A stretch of DNA of 64,000 bases from Calditrichia bacterium (lineage in GTDB: Bacteria > Calditrichota > Calditrichia > RBG-13-44-9 > J075), in assembly GCA_028284445.1 (NCBI GenBank), contig JANQRS010000021.1, positions 62,001 through 126,000 of the forward strand. The letters run 5' to 3'. The notes below the pieces were generated by a model, which saw only the letters and a program-made list of their open reading frames with translations, searched no databases and was not told the DNA's origin. Of the stretch, positions 41,539 to 50,339 are shown one piece after another; positions within the stretch are counted from its first letter, which is position 1, and the number at the start of each line of letters is the position of its first letter. Both the position numbers and the translations under genes were made by a program.

Positions 41539-43584
41539 TCAAGTAGCATTTTGCTGTAACTGCTCGCGGGTTTCCTGAATAGTTGCAATAACGTCATCCC
41601 GGCGTTGTTCGATGACTCCGATCTGTTCTTCCATTCGCGACTGACTGTCGCCATCCACTTCCTGTGCCATTTTCAACCAGAGGCGTTCCGCGCGCGCATT
41701 CAACATCACCAGTTCCTTCTGAAGATTCTTCAATTTGCGTACAGAAAAACGCCGATCGTTACTATCGCCTTCCAGCAGCTCCCGCACGTCGATTGCCTCT
41801 GTTTGGCCTTCCGGAATAAATTCCGTCACTCCCCTATCGCTGAGCATCAGCAAATGCTGGTAATCAACCTTCAGGGACGGCATGTCCGGCAAGGGAATAA
41901 ATTCTTCCACATGGGTATATGGGAATTCGTGGCGAATTTGCTCGAGATTAAAGCGAATCTTCGCAAGGAAATCACGACGGGTCGGCTTTCGTCCGTTGAT
42001 GAAGATGCTCAAGGTCTGATCATAGTCATCGAGCCGAACTAAGGCGGCATTCTCACCATCGCTTAACAGCACACCATATTTCCAGAACACCTGATCCTGC
42101 ACGTAATTGTACATTCGCCGCACAATTTGTGCGATGATATTCGGCGGCAAATGACTGAACTTGTATTGAAAGGTCAAAAGCGCGCTGTCTTCCCAGCGAT
42201 AGTTTGGCGGCTGCCTCGAAAACCACTGCGGGAATAGGTAGGCCGAACCATCGTCGATGCCAAGCGGATAACAAAGATGGAACTTGGCCAGCAGATCCAT
42301 AAAGAAAGGATGATACTGGCGACTGTAGCCGTTTTCGGTCAGGATGTGACCAATCTGTCCGGCGCTAACAATTTCTTTGAGCGGCTGCTCTGAATTTTGC
42401 GAAAGCAGCTTGACGGCAGCATTGCCCAACCACTCCGGATCCAGCACCAGCATATTTCGTAAGCGCAGGTGTCCCTGGAAATGTGAAATGGTGCCTAAAT
42501 CATGAAGCCAGGTGAGCAGCAAATCGCGATCTTCAGCAGCAATTTCTTCTTCCATGCAAATTTTTGCAAATTCCTGATAATCAATAATGGGCTTTTCCAG
42601 CACATCCAGGCGATTCTTGACGCTGGCCCAACCGGCCGGCCATGCTTCGCGCAGACTTTCCATATCGCCGATTGTTTGCTTTAAGGCATCCCGAAGCTCG
42701 ATCATGCCAAAATTCTGCATCGCCGAGACATTTATGAAGGCTTTAATATCGGGATACTTCATCTGCAAATCACGGCGATCGAGCTCAAAATTGCCAGCAT
42801 CGGTCTTATTGAGCACAACAATGATCGGTGAATTTTGTCCGAATTGGCGAATCAGCTTCAGCCAATCCTCAATATCACCTTTGCTACTGTCACGGTCAGC
42901 ATCCCAGACCAGCAAATAAAAGCTACGTGGCGAGACGAAAAAACGATAAATGCCGGTTTCCGTTTCCTGACGGCCAAAGTCCCACACATTAATGGCAATT
43001 CGTTTTTTGCCAACCTGCACCGGCCAGCGCTGCACCTGACATCCGCTGGTGCTCAGTTGATTGTCGTCGAAATGCCGCTCGACCAGACGTTTGATAATAG
43101 AGGTCTTCCCTGCTCCGCCCGGTCCCAGCACCAGCATTTTGATTTCATTAATTCGCCGCCTTTCCTGCTCGGTAAGAATTTGCGCCAGCACCTGGCGGGC
43201 GGTCAAATCCTTTAACATCTGCGGCACAGGCAATGGATTTCCCATCAGCTTGAGGGATTCCAGCTGCTCAAGTTGCAACATCTCTTCCGGTAGCTCCGGC
43301 AAATGATTATTGGTAAGCGACACCTCGCGGAGAGCGCTAAGGTTGCCAATTTCTTCCGGTATCGAGGTAAGATAGTTGTCGTCAACCAGCAGCTCACGCA
43401 GACGGGTCAGTTTGCCAATTGTCGCCGGCAGGGTTGTCAGACGATTTTGTCTAAGATTCAGACGCGTAAGCTGGGTTAGTTGGCCGATTTCCGTCGGTAG
43501 CGATTCGAGGCCCATCCCTGACAGATCAAGAAATGTCTTCTCGCTCGCGTTTTGCAAGAAGTCCGGTAAATTACGGGTGCTCAT
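41539..43584 (-). CDS. Roco protein: LRR - Roc GTPase - COR
   Basis: 681 residues from ATG 43584 (AGGA 5 bp upstream). Residues ~10-125: about five LRRs (LESLPTEIGQLTQLTRLNLR pattern). Residues ~145-310: Roc GTPase with P-loop GPGGAGKTSIIK, switch I STSGCQV, switch II WDFGRQE (usually WDFGGQE), LNKTD and NVSAMQNFG. Residues ~315-600: COR domain for dimerisation (ITYDFLLLTWLHDLG-like; LDPEWLGNAAVKLL; SAYLFPQWFSRQPP). The last ~60 residues are a coiled coil. There is no kinase domain, as in bacterial Roco proteins. Cytoplasmic GTP-dependent switch of unknown pathway. Confidence 0.93.
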   Translation of the reverse strand: MSTRNLPDFLQNASEKTFLDLSGMGLESLPTEIGQLTQLTRLNLRQNRLTTLPATIGKLTRLRELLVDDNYLTSIPEEIGNLSALREVSLTNNHLPELPEEMLQLEQLESLKLMGNPLPVPQMLKDLTARQVLAQILTEQERRRINEIKMLVLGPGGAGKTSIIKRLVERHFDDNQLSTSGCQVQRWPVQVGKKRIAINVWDFGRQETETGIYRFFVSPRSFYLLVWDADRDSSKGDIEDWLKLIRQFGQNSPIIVVLNKTDAGNFELDRRDLQMKYPDIKAFINVSAMQNFGMIELRDALKQTIGDMESLREAWPAGWASVKNRLDVLEKPIIDYQEFAKICMEEEIAAEDRDLLLTWLHDLGTISHFQGHLRLRNMLVLDPEWLGNAAVKLLSQNSEQPLKEIVSAGQIGHILTENGYSRQYHPFFMDLLAKFHLCYPLGIDDGSAYLFPQWFSRQPPNYRWEDSALLTFQYKFSHLPPNIIAQIVRRMYNYVQDQVFWKYGVLLSDGENAALVRLDDYDQTLSIFINGRKPTRRDFLAKIRFNLEQIRHEFPYTHVEEFIPLPDMPSLKVDYQHLLMLSDRGVTEFIPEGQTEAIDVRELLEGDSNDRRFSVRKLKNLQKELVMLNARAERLWLKMAQEVDGDSQSRMEEQIGVIEQRRDDVIATIQETREQLQQNAT

Positions 43585-43706
43585 TTTCATCCTGATGATG
43601 ATCACACATCGGTATTTCCCAATAAATATGCACTATCTATCGGGAAGTCAAGTGCGGTGTCGCACGAAAACCGGGATTGAAAGTGAGACTTTGTCGAACG
43701 GAGTGG

Positions 43707-44078
43707 TCAGGATTGGCCAGCCATTCGCCGCATCATGTCGAGCAGCAAATCACGATCGCTGGCCTTGAGTCGTGCAAAAAGAGCAAGAAACTCGCGACTG
43801 GTATCGTCAAGCGGGGTTTCGTAAGCCGCATCTGCAGAAGGTTCTGCCACCTCCCCTTCAGTCTGCGGCAGCGGATAAAAAGTGCTGCCGGTGATCAGCC
43901 AGTGCAGATCGACCTCGAGGAATTCAGCAAGAATTCGAGCGCGAGAGATGCCCGGCTCTTTCTTCCCTTTGATCAGATCGCTGAGCGTGGACTGGGGAAT
44001 ACCAGTTTCTTGCGACGCTGCCTTTTGACTAATTCCGGCAGATTTCAGGCAGCTAAGGATGCGTTTTCCAAATTTCAT
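43707..44078 (-). CDS. XRE-family transcriptional regulator
   Basis: 123 residues from ATG 44078; the long open frame upstream to 44210 is not plausible coding. The HTH (~5-60) reads ILSCLKSAGISQKAASQETG-IPQSTLSDLIKGKKEPG, typical of XRE/Cro. The C-terminal half has an acidic linker and a helix (SREFLALFARLKASDRDLLLD) that may dimerise or sense a ligand. Possible operator repeats lie just upstream. It is transcribed towards the Roco gene, 123 bp away. Confidence 0.87.
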   Translation of the reverse strand: MKFGKRILSCLKSAGISQKAASQETGIPQSTLSDLIKGKKEPGISRARILAEFLEVDLHWLITGSTFYPLPQTEGEVAEPSADAAYETPLDDTSREFLALFARLKASDRDLLLDMMRRMAGQS

Positions 44079-44131
44079 ATTCGCTATTGTGAATTTTTCT
44101 TTTCCCTGTTGACAAATACGCTTTAGCGAAT
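44079..44131. promoter_or_regulatory. Inverted repeat operator candidate with embedded promoter
   Basis: ATTCGCTA (44079-44086) and its inverse TAGCGAAT (44124-44131) flank the start region of the XRE gene. The second arm overlaps a plus-strand TTGACA (44109) - 17 bp - TATTTT (44132) promoter that could drive the zinc-ribbon gene at 44280; autoregulation and divergent control are plausible. Confidence 0.5.
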
Positions 44132-44279
44132 TATTTTGTTTCCAAGCGTAAGATCTTCCGCCATTTAACAGATAAAACTTGAAACGGGGTCTGTTGCCCG
44201 AACTTAGCACAGTCTGGGACGATAATCAACCATTTATCGCGCCTCGGGCGTCTATGCCCCATATTCTGGAGGACAGCGG

Positions 44280-44558
44280 ATGAAGTGTTTTCACCATAAT
44301 TGCCAGCGTCAAACCGTCGTTGACTGTATAAAACCGGAACTATTGACAGATTATCCGGATTTTCTGGATCTGGAACGGCCGGAGCAGCTCCGGCTATTAC
44401 CGAAGTATATAGAGTACTATTGTCTGGAGCATTGCCAGGCTTATGGGTATTGCTGGCAATGCGGCCAGCATCAGGGACCGGCGATTCGCTCCCTCTTAAA
44501 TCGGTCAGGTTTGTGTTTTCAATGTCAAATTCGCCTGATTACGGAAAATGATTTTTAA
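44280..44558 (+). CDS. Small Cys-rich putative zinc-ribbon protein
   Basis: 92 residues with GGAGGA SD. Four cysteine pairs: C-x4-C (CFHHNC), C-x3-C (CLEHC), C-x2-C (CWQC) and C-x2-C (CFQC), enough for two zinc sites. No DNA-binding motif identifiable. It follows a recognisable -10/-35 promoter, divergent to the XRE regulator, and is 84 bp before the carbonic-anhydrase-like gene. Unknown function. Confidence 0.72.
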   Translation: MKCFHHNCQRQTVVDCIKPELLTDYPDFLDLERPEQLRLLPKYIEYYCLEHCQAYGYCWQCGQHQGPAIRSLLNRSGLCFQCQIRLITENDF

Positions 44559-44642
44559 TGCTAATTTGATTTCGTTGATCCCGTCACTAATTTGGCTGGA
44601 CAACACCCCTATGTTTGCAGCGAGTTATCCCTGGAGAGAAAA

Positions 44643-45173
44643 TTGGAAAAGACTGATTTACCGGAACGGACCTTGTTAAAAGACCCTGACATTCACGAAA
44701 GCGTTTTCGTTGCACCCGGCGCACACGTGCTTGGCGACGTTCGTATCGCTAAAGACGCATCAGTATGGTATAACGCAGTATTACGCGGCGATATCAATTA
44801 TATATCTATCGGCGAACGAACCAATGTTCAGGATGGCTGCATCATCCATTTGGAAAACGATCTCCCCTGCGAGATTGGCCCGGACTGCACCATTGGTCAC
44901 GGGGCGATTTTGCATGGATGTATTATTGAGGAAGGATGTTTGATCGGGATGGGCGCGACCGTGTTGAGCGGTGCGGTCATCGGTAAAGGCAGCGTCATTG
45001 CAGCAGGTGCAGTGGTTGTTGGTCATCGCAACATCGATCCCTTTACTTTAATGGCTGGTGTGCCTGCAACCCGTTTTCGGACCATGCCGCCGGAGACCTA
45101 TGATAAGCACCTGCAGTGGGCAGAGAAATATGTAAAGCTCTCGAAGTTGCATAAAGCGAAGTATGGAAAGTAG
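44643..45173 (+). CDS. Gamma carbonic anhydrase-like hexapeptide-repeat protein
   Basis: 176 residues from TTG 44643, with GGAGAG just before it (an upstream TTG at 44592 lacks an SD). Left-handed beta-helix hexapeptide repeats run from ~25 to ~145 (VFVAPGAHVLGDVRIAKDASVWY, VIGKGSVIAAGAVVV). Metal-ligand-type histidines occur in IIHLEND and TIGHGAILHG, as in YrdA/CaiE-type gamma-CA proteins; a helical tail follows. Many such homologues have no proven CA activity. Confidence 0.88.
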   Translation: MEKTDLPERTLLKDPDIHESVFVAPGAHVLGDVRIAKDASVWYNAVLRGDINYISIGERTNVQDGCIIHLENDLPCEIGPDCTIGHGAILHGCIIEEGCLIGMGATVLSGAVIGKGSVIAAGAVVVGHRNIDPFTLMAGVPATRFRTMPPETYDKHLQWAEKYVKLSKLHKAKYGK

Positions 45174-45384
45174 AAAAAGCAGTGGCAGTGGCTAATGTAT
45201 GACTGCAAGAACGGCTTTGCGAATTCTTTTCGTGCCCGGTGCTACTGCAACTGCTAGTGGCTCTTCCTGCTATTGTTCTCCCTCCTTTTGTCGATCAATA
45301 AAATAATGTAAACAAACCCGGTTTTTGACCGTATTCAATTACAGCTTGAGAAAAAATGCACAAACCAAACACATAGGACATATT

Positions 45385-45996
45385 ATGAAATTTCCAGACC
45401 AATTTTATCGCTGGCGTCCACACCCCTGGCATGGATTAAATGTCGGCCCGGAAGCCCCAAGACTGGTGAACGCCTACATCGAAATCACCCCTTTCGATTT
45501 AATCAAATACGAGGTGGATAAGTCGACCGGGTATTTGCGAGTTGACCGGCCACAGCGCAGTTCTTCGGTGCCACCAGCTCTCTATGGCTTTATACCGCGC
45601 ACATTTTGCGGCCCGCGAATTGGTGAACTCTCCCCCCTCGCTGATCGTGGTGATGGAGACCCGCTTGATATCTGCGTCGTCAGCGAACGCCCCATCAATC
45701 GCTCCGATATCATCCTTTCCGCCAAAGTAGTCGGCGGCCTGAAAGTCATTGATCTGAACGAAGCGGACGACAAAATCATTGCGGTTCTTTCCAATGACAA
45801 TTTCTGGCGGGACGCAGAGGACATTAACGATCTCCCTTCAGCCCTGATTGAACGCCTGCGTCATTATTTCAGCACTTACAAACTGCGGCCAAATCAGGAA
45901 ACACCTGTTGAAATCGAAATGGTTTACGGGCGAGAACACGCACTGAAGGTTGTGGAAGCGAGCATGCTTGACTACGACGATGAGTATGGTCAGTAG
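45385..45996 (+). CDS. ppa: Inorganic pyrophosphatase (family I)
   Basis: 203 residues from ATG 45385 (AGGAC upstream; the open frame to 45325 is not supported). The signature D-G-D-P-L-D-I ([14 protein letters not shown], ~85-97) carries the metal-binding aspartates, and YGFIPRTFC (~62) matches the YG[FY]xPxT block. The N-terminus is longer and more divergent ([12 protein letters not shown]) than E. coli PPase, as in some eukaryote-like/bacterial variants. It hydrolyses pyrophosphate to phosphate in the cytoplasm. Confidence 0.9.
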   Translation: MKFPDQFYRWRPHPWHGLNVGPEAPRLVNAYIEITPFDLIKYEVDKSTGYLRVDRPQRSSSVPPALYGFIPRTFCGPRIGELSPLADRGDGDPLDICVVSERPINRSDIILSAKVVGGLKVIDLNEADDKIIAVLSNDNFWRDAEDINDLPSALIERLRHYFSTYKLRPNQETPVEIEMVYGREHALKVVEASMLDYDDEYGQ

Positions 45997-46080
45997 CGTT
46001 TTTTCCTTTTTCCTTGATCCTGACGCCTAAATTTATGATAATTAGGTAGATATTTGTATACCAATTAGAGGGATCTGAGG

Positions 46081-46419
46081 ATGTTTGCAGAAATCGAAAA
46101 GCGTATTCGAAATTACGAAGATCGCCTACTGGTCCTTACCGACAAACTGGAAGACGGTGCAGTGCCCAAAGGCCAGGTGGAAGCTGTTGAAACAGAGGTT
46201 GAAGATCTTAACGGCAAGATCAAGGAAATGAAAAAAAGCGTTAAGGCATTCCAAAAGGAATTTACTGAGTCGTATCCGGAGATTGTAAAAAAGAAAGCAG
46301 CGAAAGAACAGGAAGAATATGCCCTGGAGGCAAGACCTCAGGGGCTAAATGTTCTAATGATCGCCTTTTTGATGATTGTCGGCTTGCTACTTTATGTGGT
46401 TGTCAGCGGCGTTCGCTAG
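46081..46419 (+). CDS. Small coiled-coil protein with C-terminal membrane anchor
   Basis: 112 residues. Residues 1-85 are a highly charged coiled coil (IEKRIRNYEDRLLVLTDKLE, EVEDLNGKIKEMKKSVKAF); residues ~90-110 are a TM helix (LNVLMIAFLMIVGLLLYVVV) with a short tail, i.e. tail-anchored topology. Function unknown. Confidence 0.75.
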   Translation: MFAEIEKRIRNYEDRLLVLTDKLEDGAVPKGQVEAVETEVEDLNGKIKEMKKSVKAFQKEFTESYPEIVKKKAAKEQEEYALEARPQGLNVLMIAFLMIVGLLLYVVVSGVR

Positions 46420-46440
46420 AAGCTGTCCTATCTAGTGGCC

Positions 46441-46482
46441 GTCCCCCCTCTATCTCCCCCCGGGGGGAGATAGAGGGGGGAC
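46441..46482. repeat. Dispersed palindrome, class A (copy 4, perfect)
   Basis: GTCCCCCCTCTATCTCCCCC and its exact complement: a perfect 42-bp palindrome 21 bp after the tail-anchored protein gene. Confidence 0.95.
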
Positions 46483-46595
46483 ATTCCGGGGTTTTAATTG
46501 CTATACCTGATTAAAATTCATTAGACGAAAAAATGGTCATTGAGGCTGCAAACAGCCCCAATGACCCGCCATTCTCCATTTGAGGAGGAGTTTAT

Positions 46596-47618
46596 CTATT
46601 TCATTTCTCGCTGCTTGCGGCCATATTGACGGCCATTTGCGCGTCTTTCTTCCTGCTCTGCTTTTAGCTCCTGAAATTTCACCTTTTGCTCTTCAGTCAG
46701 CATGCCTTCTATTTTTTGAGATACCACCTGGCGATGAGCCTGAACCGCGCTACGGCGTTCTTCACGAGTTTGATCCGACTCGCGCAACTGCTCCATCTGC
46801 GGACGAGCCTCTTCAAAAATGGCTTCCAGTTGCGTGCGCTGTTCTGCTGTCAAACCAAGCGCCTCTTCCATATGGTTCAGCCGCTGCTCCTGACGCTCGG
46901 CGCGAGCCTCAGGCCCGCCTCGCTTCTTACCAGCTTTCCGTTTTGCAAATCGCTGGCGGAATTCAGCTTTTCTTTGTTCAGCCAGTTCATTGAAGGTTTC
47001 TTGCTGCTCACTATCAAGAATGAAAATTATCTTGTCGCGATAGGCTTCGCGATGTTCGCGGAAGGCCCGGCGTTTTTCCCGACGATTCAAGCTCTCGTCG
47101 TCTCGTTGCGCAATTCGCTCAGTTGCTTCTTCCGTAAGAATGGCCGCCAATTGTTTTTCCTGTTCGCTGCTTAAATTGAGCGCCTCATCCATTTTGCTAA
47201 CTCGGTGCTCAATCATGATTTTAGATACAACGCCAGCCTCACGATCTGCCCGGATTTGCTCAGCAATACTGCGCTGCTCATCTGTCAACAAGGGAGAGAC
47301 CTTCTCCCAAATCGCATCTGCATGCTCCTGGCGACGTTCGCGAAAATCACCCTTTCTGGCACTCTTGTCTGTACGCCGGGCTGCTTTGGTTTCCTCACGA
47401 TATTCGGCCATTACCGCCTGAATTTCTTCGCGCTGACTGTCACTCAATTCCAGCACCTCTGCGATACCGCGCATTGGTCCAAACCGTAAAGGTTGGTCGG
47501 TCTTTTCAGTTGTTTGACTATAATCCGGGCCATCTACCATCATCGGATCTACCTTGCTGGTTTCTGCGCAACCCAGCCACAACAGTGCGCCACACACTAA
47601 CATGAATACGTATTTCAT
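46596..47618 (-). CDS. Lipoprotein with three Spy/LTXXQ-like repeats
   Basis: 340 residues, AAGGAG SD, lipobox LWLGC (residue 17). Three copies of a helix-hairpin unit: ...LELSDSQREEIQAVMAEYR, ...LNLSSEQEKQLAAILTEEA and ...LGLTAEQRTQLEAIFEEAR, each followed by a basic helix and an L(T/D)xEQ repeat (LLTDEQRSIAEQ, MLTEEQKVKFQE). The units resemble the Spy/CpxP LTXXQ family of periplasmic chaperones, in triplicate. Very rich in Arg, Glu and Gln. Outer-membrane or periplasmic location. Confidence 0.82.
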   Translation of the reverse strand: MKYVFMLVCGALLWLGCAETSKVDPMMVDGPDYSQTTEKTDQPLRFGPMRGIAEVLELSDSQREEIQAVMAEYREETKAARRTDKSARKGDFRERRQEHADAIWEKVSPLLTDEQRSIAEQIRADREAGVVSKIMIEHRVSKMDEALNLSSEQEKQLAAILTEEATERIAQRDDESLNRREKRRAFREHREAYRDKIIFILDSEQQETFNELAEQRKAEFRQRFAKRKAGKKRGGPEARAERQEQRLNHMEEALGLTAEQRTQLEAIFEEARPQMEQLRESDQTREERRSAVQAHRQVVSQKIEGMLTEEQKVKFQELKAEQEERRANGRQYGRKQREMK

Positions 47619-47690
47619 TTTAACTCTCCTTTAGCGAGTTTATTGATCAATTCTGCATCCCCTTTACAAAATTGAATCTTGTTTTTTATC

Positions 47691-48311
47691 TTATCTCCGC
47701 TGACGACCGCCGCGGCGCATCTGCTCCCGCATCTCTTTCTGGCGCTCATCACGGATTTTCTTATATTCTTCCTTTTGATCATCATCTAAAAGAGCCATGA
47801 TCTTGTCATCTTGTTCATCGCGAATCTTGCGCAGCTTCTTCATCTTTGAACGGCGATTGCCACCATCTTCGCGGATTGCGGATATCTTATCACGTCCCTC
47901 TGCGAGGATACCGGAAATCTGATCGGCCTGCTGATCACTGAGATGCAGCCGGTCCCGTAGTTCAACCATGACCTCGCCGCCTCTTTCAGCACGTTGTGCC
48001 TGTAACGCCTCATATTTCTTTCGCTGATCATCATCAAGTATATTCATTATTTGCTGGTTGTGATTGGCTCTCTGCTGCTGCAATGCCGCCCGTACAGCCT
48101 CGCGATTATCTTTATTCTCTTCTCTGATGCGCTGCATCTCTGCATCGCTCGCTTTCAGAATGCCTTCCACTTGGGCAACTTGCTGCTCATTCAACGCTAG
48201 CTGCTCACTGAGATTCTCAACCCGATCTTCGATAGAGTGACGTTTCTGGGCCAACAAAAGGGTGGACAACAACAGCATGCAAATTGATATGTATATGGTG
48301 CGATATTTCAT
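47691..48311 (-). CDS. Periplasmic Spy/LTXXQ-like protein (two repeats)
   Basis: 206 residues, GAGGA SD, signal peptide TIYISICMLLLSTLLLAQ. Two units like those of the neighbouring lipoprotein: LALNEQQVAQVEGILKASD with ILDDDQRKKYEALQ, and LHLSDQQADQISGILAEGR with LLDDDQKEEYKKIRD. Likely paralogous to the gene 72 bp downstream and co-transcribed with it. Predicted periplasmic chaperone- or sensor-like role by analogy with Spy/CpxP. Confidence 0.83.
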   Translation of the reverse strand: MKYRTIYISICMLLLSTLLLAQKRHSIEDRVENLSEQLALNEQQVAQVEGILKASDAEMQRIREENKDNREAVRAALQQQRANHNQQIMNILDDDQRKKYEALQAQRAERGGEVMVELRDRLHLSDQQADQISGILAEGRDKISAIREDGGNRRSKMKKLRKIRDEQDDKIMALLDDDQKEEYKKIRDERQKEMREQMRRGGRQRR

Positions 48312-48480
48312 TCTTTAATTCCTCATTCAAAAATGGCTATGTTTTTACTTAGTTACTTCACCCATTGGACAAGGGCAATTCAGATCTTATTCCCGGATTC
48401 TGAAAAAAAATCCACCTGGACATCGCGACAAAGATAGCCCACCTTTTAATCATCATCTTTCATATTTTGTCTCGCCCGGG

Positions 48481-48517
48481 GTAAGACTCTTACAAACGCT
48501 CAGCTAAAGCGTCTTAC
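48481..48517 (+). promoter_or_regulatory. Structured leader hairpin before small zinc-ribbon gene
   Basis: GTAAGA...CGCT pairs with AGCG-TCTTAC, with a 10-nt bulge, just before the SD of the gene at 48540; GTAAGACTCTTAC is itself palindromic. Could be an operator or an RNA element. Confidence 0.4.
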
Positions 48518-48539
48518 TCAAAACCCGGAGGCTTCAGAT

Positions 48540-48725
48540 ATGAACAGAATCGAAGTTAAAGAAAAAGAAGAGGCATCACCACTTTGTCCACATTGCTCAA
48601 CCCCTGTTGAAGAAGTATGGTTTCGCGAACTTAAAGGAAGTTTTGGCCGCAGATACATATACTTCTGCGCAAAATGCAATAAAGTTCTAGGGATATCGCA
48701 TCGTAAAGGTTTTTGGATGGGGTAA
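48540..48725 (+). CDS. Small zinc-ribbon protein
   Basis: 61 residues with a GGAGG SD. Two knuckles, C-P-H-C (CPHCSTPVEEVWF) and C-A-K-C (FCAKCNKVLGISH), separated by ~25 residues form a classic zinc ribbon. Ends FRKGFWMG-like. It has no further domain; possible nucleic-acid or protein binder. Confidence 0.75.
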   Translation: MNRIEVKEKEEASPLCPHCSTPVEEVWFRELKGSFGRRYIYFCAKCNKVLGISHRKGFWMG

Positions 48726-48776
48726 AGACTTCAAAAGGGACCAATTGTATCAATAATCATAATATGGGACGGTTGT

Positions 48777-49412
48777 ATGATTTCTCCGAAAGAAAGCGTT
48801 AGAAAAATGTACGATGATACAGCAGCTTCTTATTCTAAAATGATGGATGGTGAAATTGACCTGCCCTTCTATAGCGATATTTTCACACAAATCCAGGCAT
48901 GTATTGCCAACCTCTCCGGACCGATCATCGATACGTCGTGTGGGTCCGGACACATGTTATATCATTACCATACCAATTATGAGTCGGAGCGTCCGCTGCT
49001 TGGCGTTGACTTATCACCGGAAATGGTCAAAATAGCCGAAGAGAAACTGGGATCTGCTGCTAATATTTACGAGGGAGACATGCGCCATCTGAATCGAGAG
49101 GATTTTCCTCCGGCAGCATCCATACTGAGTTTCTTTGCGCTTCACCACCTGAGCTCGGATGACATTCCTGCAACATTACGCCTTTGGTCGTCGCTATTGC
49201 AATCGGGTGGCTGGTTGTTTCTGGCAACATGGGAGGGCCATGGACCTATTGATTATGGTGAATCAGCAGATATTATTGCAATGAGATATTCGTGTGAACA
49301 AATCTCGACCTGGGCGTCACAAAACGGTTTTACGGTTGATCGAGAAGCCGTTGTTCCGGTAGAAGGCTTACCAATGGATGCGGTATTGCTTTCCGCAAAC
49401 AAAAGCGAATAG
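48777..49412 (+). CDS. Class I SAM-dependent methyltransferase
   Basis: 211 residues. The SAM-binding motif I is PIIDTSCGSGHML (~45-57), with DLSPEMVKIAEEKL (motif II, ~78) and SILSFFALHHLS (~115). YDDTAASYSKMMDGE at the N-terminus is typical of UbiE-like small-molecule methyltransferases. SAM-binding D/E is visible in GVDLSP. Substrate unknown. Confidence 0.9.
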   Translation: MISPKESVRKMYDDTAASYSKMMDGEIDLPFYSDIFTQIQACIANLSGPIIDTSCGSGHMLYHYHTNYESERPLLGVDLSPEMVKIAEEKLGSAANIYEGDMRHLNREDFPPAASILSFFALHHLSSDDIPATLRLWSSLLQSGGWLFLATWEGHGPIDYGESADIIAMRYSCEQISTWASQNGFTVDREAVVPVEGLPMDAVLLSANKSE

Positions 49413-49562
49413 CCGAACGATGCTGAACGGTTTCAATTGCAGCCTCTTTCCCGGACGTTATTTTAAATATGACCGGCAACGTCGAATTGTCATTGCAACT
49501 AGGTGCTGCGATCACTTCACGTGTATTACTCCTGACAAGCAATTGAAAAAAGGAGCGTAACG

Positions 49563-50174
49563 ATGAAGAGAAATGTTCTGAAGTTGACCAGTTTATTTGG
49601 CCTTGCCATGTTTTTGTTTGCCGGTTGTGCCGGCACTAGCAGCCTTAACAATGAATCTACCATACCAGCCGCACCCGACACCATTATTTGGAAGGATTCA
49701 TATAAATCCGGTGTTTCCGGCGTTTACAATCCGCACAGAGAAATCATCGAATGGCGCGTGAAATATAGGGGTAGTGTTTTTGGCGTTTATCATCCCAAAA
49801 CAAGAACAATCGAGTGGCGTGAAAAGCGCAATGGCAGCATTTGTGGCGTTTACAACCCGCATACAGAAGAAGTCGAGTGGCGTTCAAGCTTTCGTAGTGG
49901 GATCAGCGGTGTTTATAATCCGCTTACAAAAGCAATTGAATGGAGAGAGAGCTTCAAAAGTGGCATTTGTGGGGTCTATAATCCGAATACGCAAGAGATT
50001 GAATGGCGGGAAAGTTTTCATAGCGGGATAGGCGGGGTCTACAATCCGGAAACTCAAGAGATTGAATGGCGCGAAACGTTCAAGTCCGGTATTACAGCTG
50101 TGTCAACCCACGAATATGACTATGACAACTACTATGGATTTGCGTTTTATGGGGATGATAAAAAACGGAAATGA
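49563..50174 (+). CDS. Lipoprotein with six 21-residue tandem repeats
   Basis: 203 residues, SD GGAG, lipobox LFAGC (residue 22). Residues ~45-180 are six tandem 21-residue units with the consensus G-V-Y-N-P-x-T-x-x-I-E-W-R-x-x-F-x-S-G-I-x. The units alternate a YNP turn and an EWR strand, suggesting a repetitive beta structure (beta-solenoid or barrel-like). A Tyr/Asp-rich tail follows (HEYDYDNYYGF). I know no close family; the repeat resembles MORN-type patterns only loosely. Confidence 0.82.
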   Translation: MKRNVLKLTSLFGLAMFLFAGCAGTSSLNNESTIPAAPDTIIWKDSYKSGVSGVYNPHREIIEWRVKYRGSVFGVYHPKTRTIEWREKRNGSICGVYNPHTEEVEWRSSFRSGISGVYNPLTKAIEWRESFKSGICGVYNPNTQEIEWRESFHSGIGGVYNPETQEIEWRETFKSGITAVSTHEYDYDNYYGFAFYGDDKKRK

Positions 50175-50339
50175 GATGTATGATGATTGTATCTTCTTGT
50201 AAAGGACGGGGCCTCCCTCCTAAGCGCTAAAGTATTTCTATTTCCGGCCGATAATAATTGAGATCACCTCCCCGGGTTCGGAGTTGAGGGACAGCCCTAC
50301 CTATTCTTTTTGCATAATTTAACGACACAGGAGGTGCTC

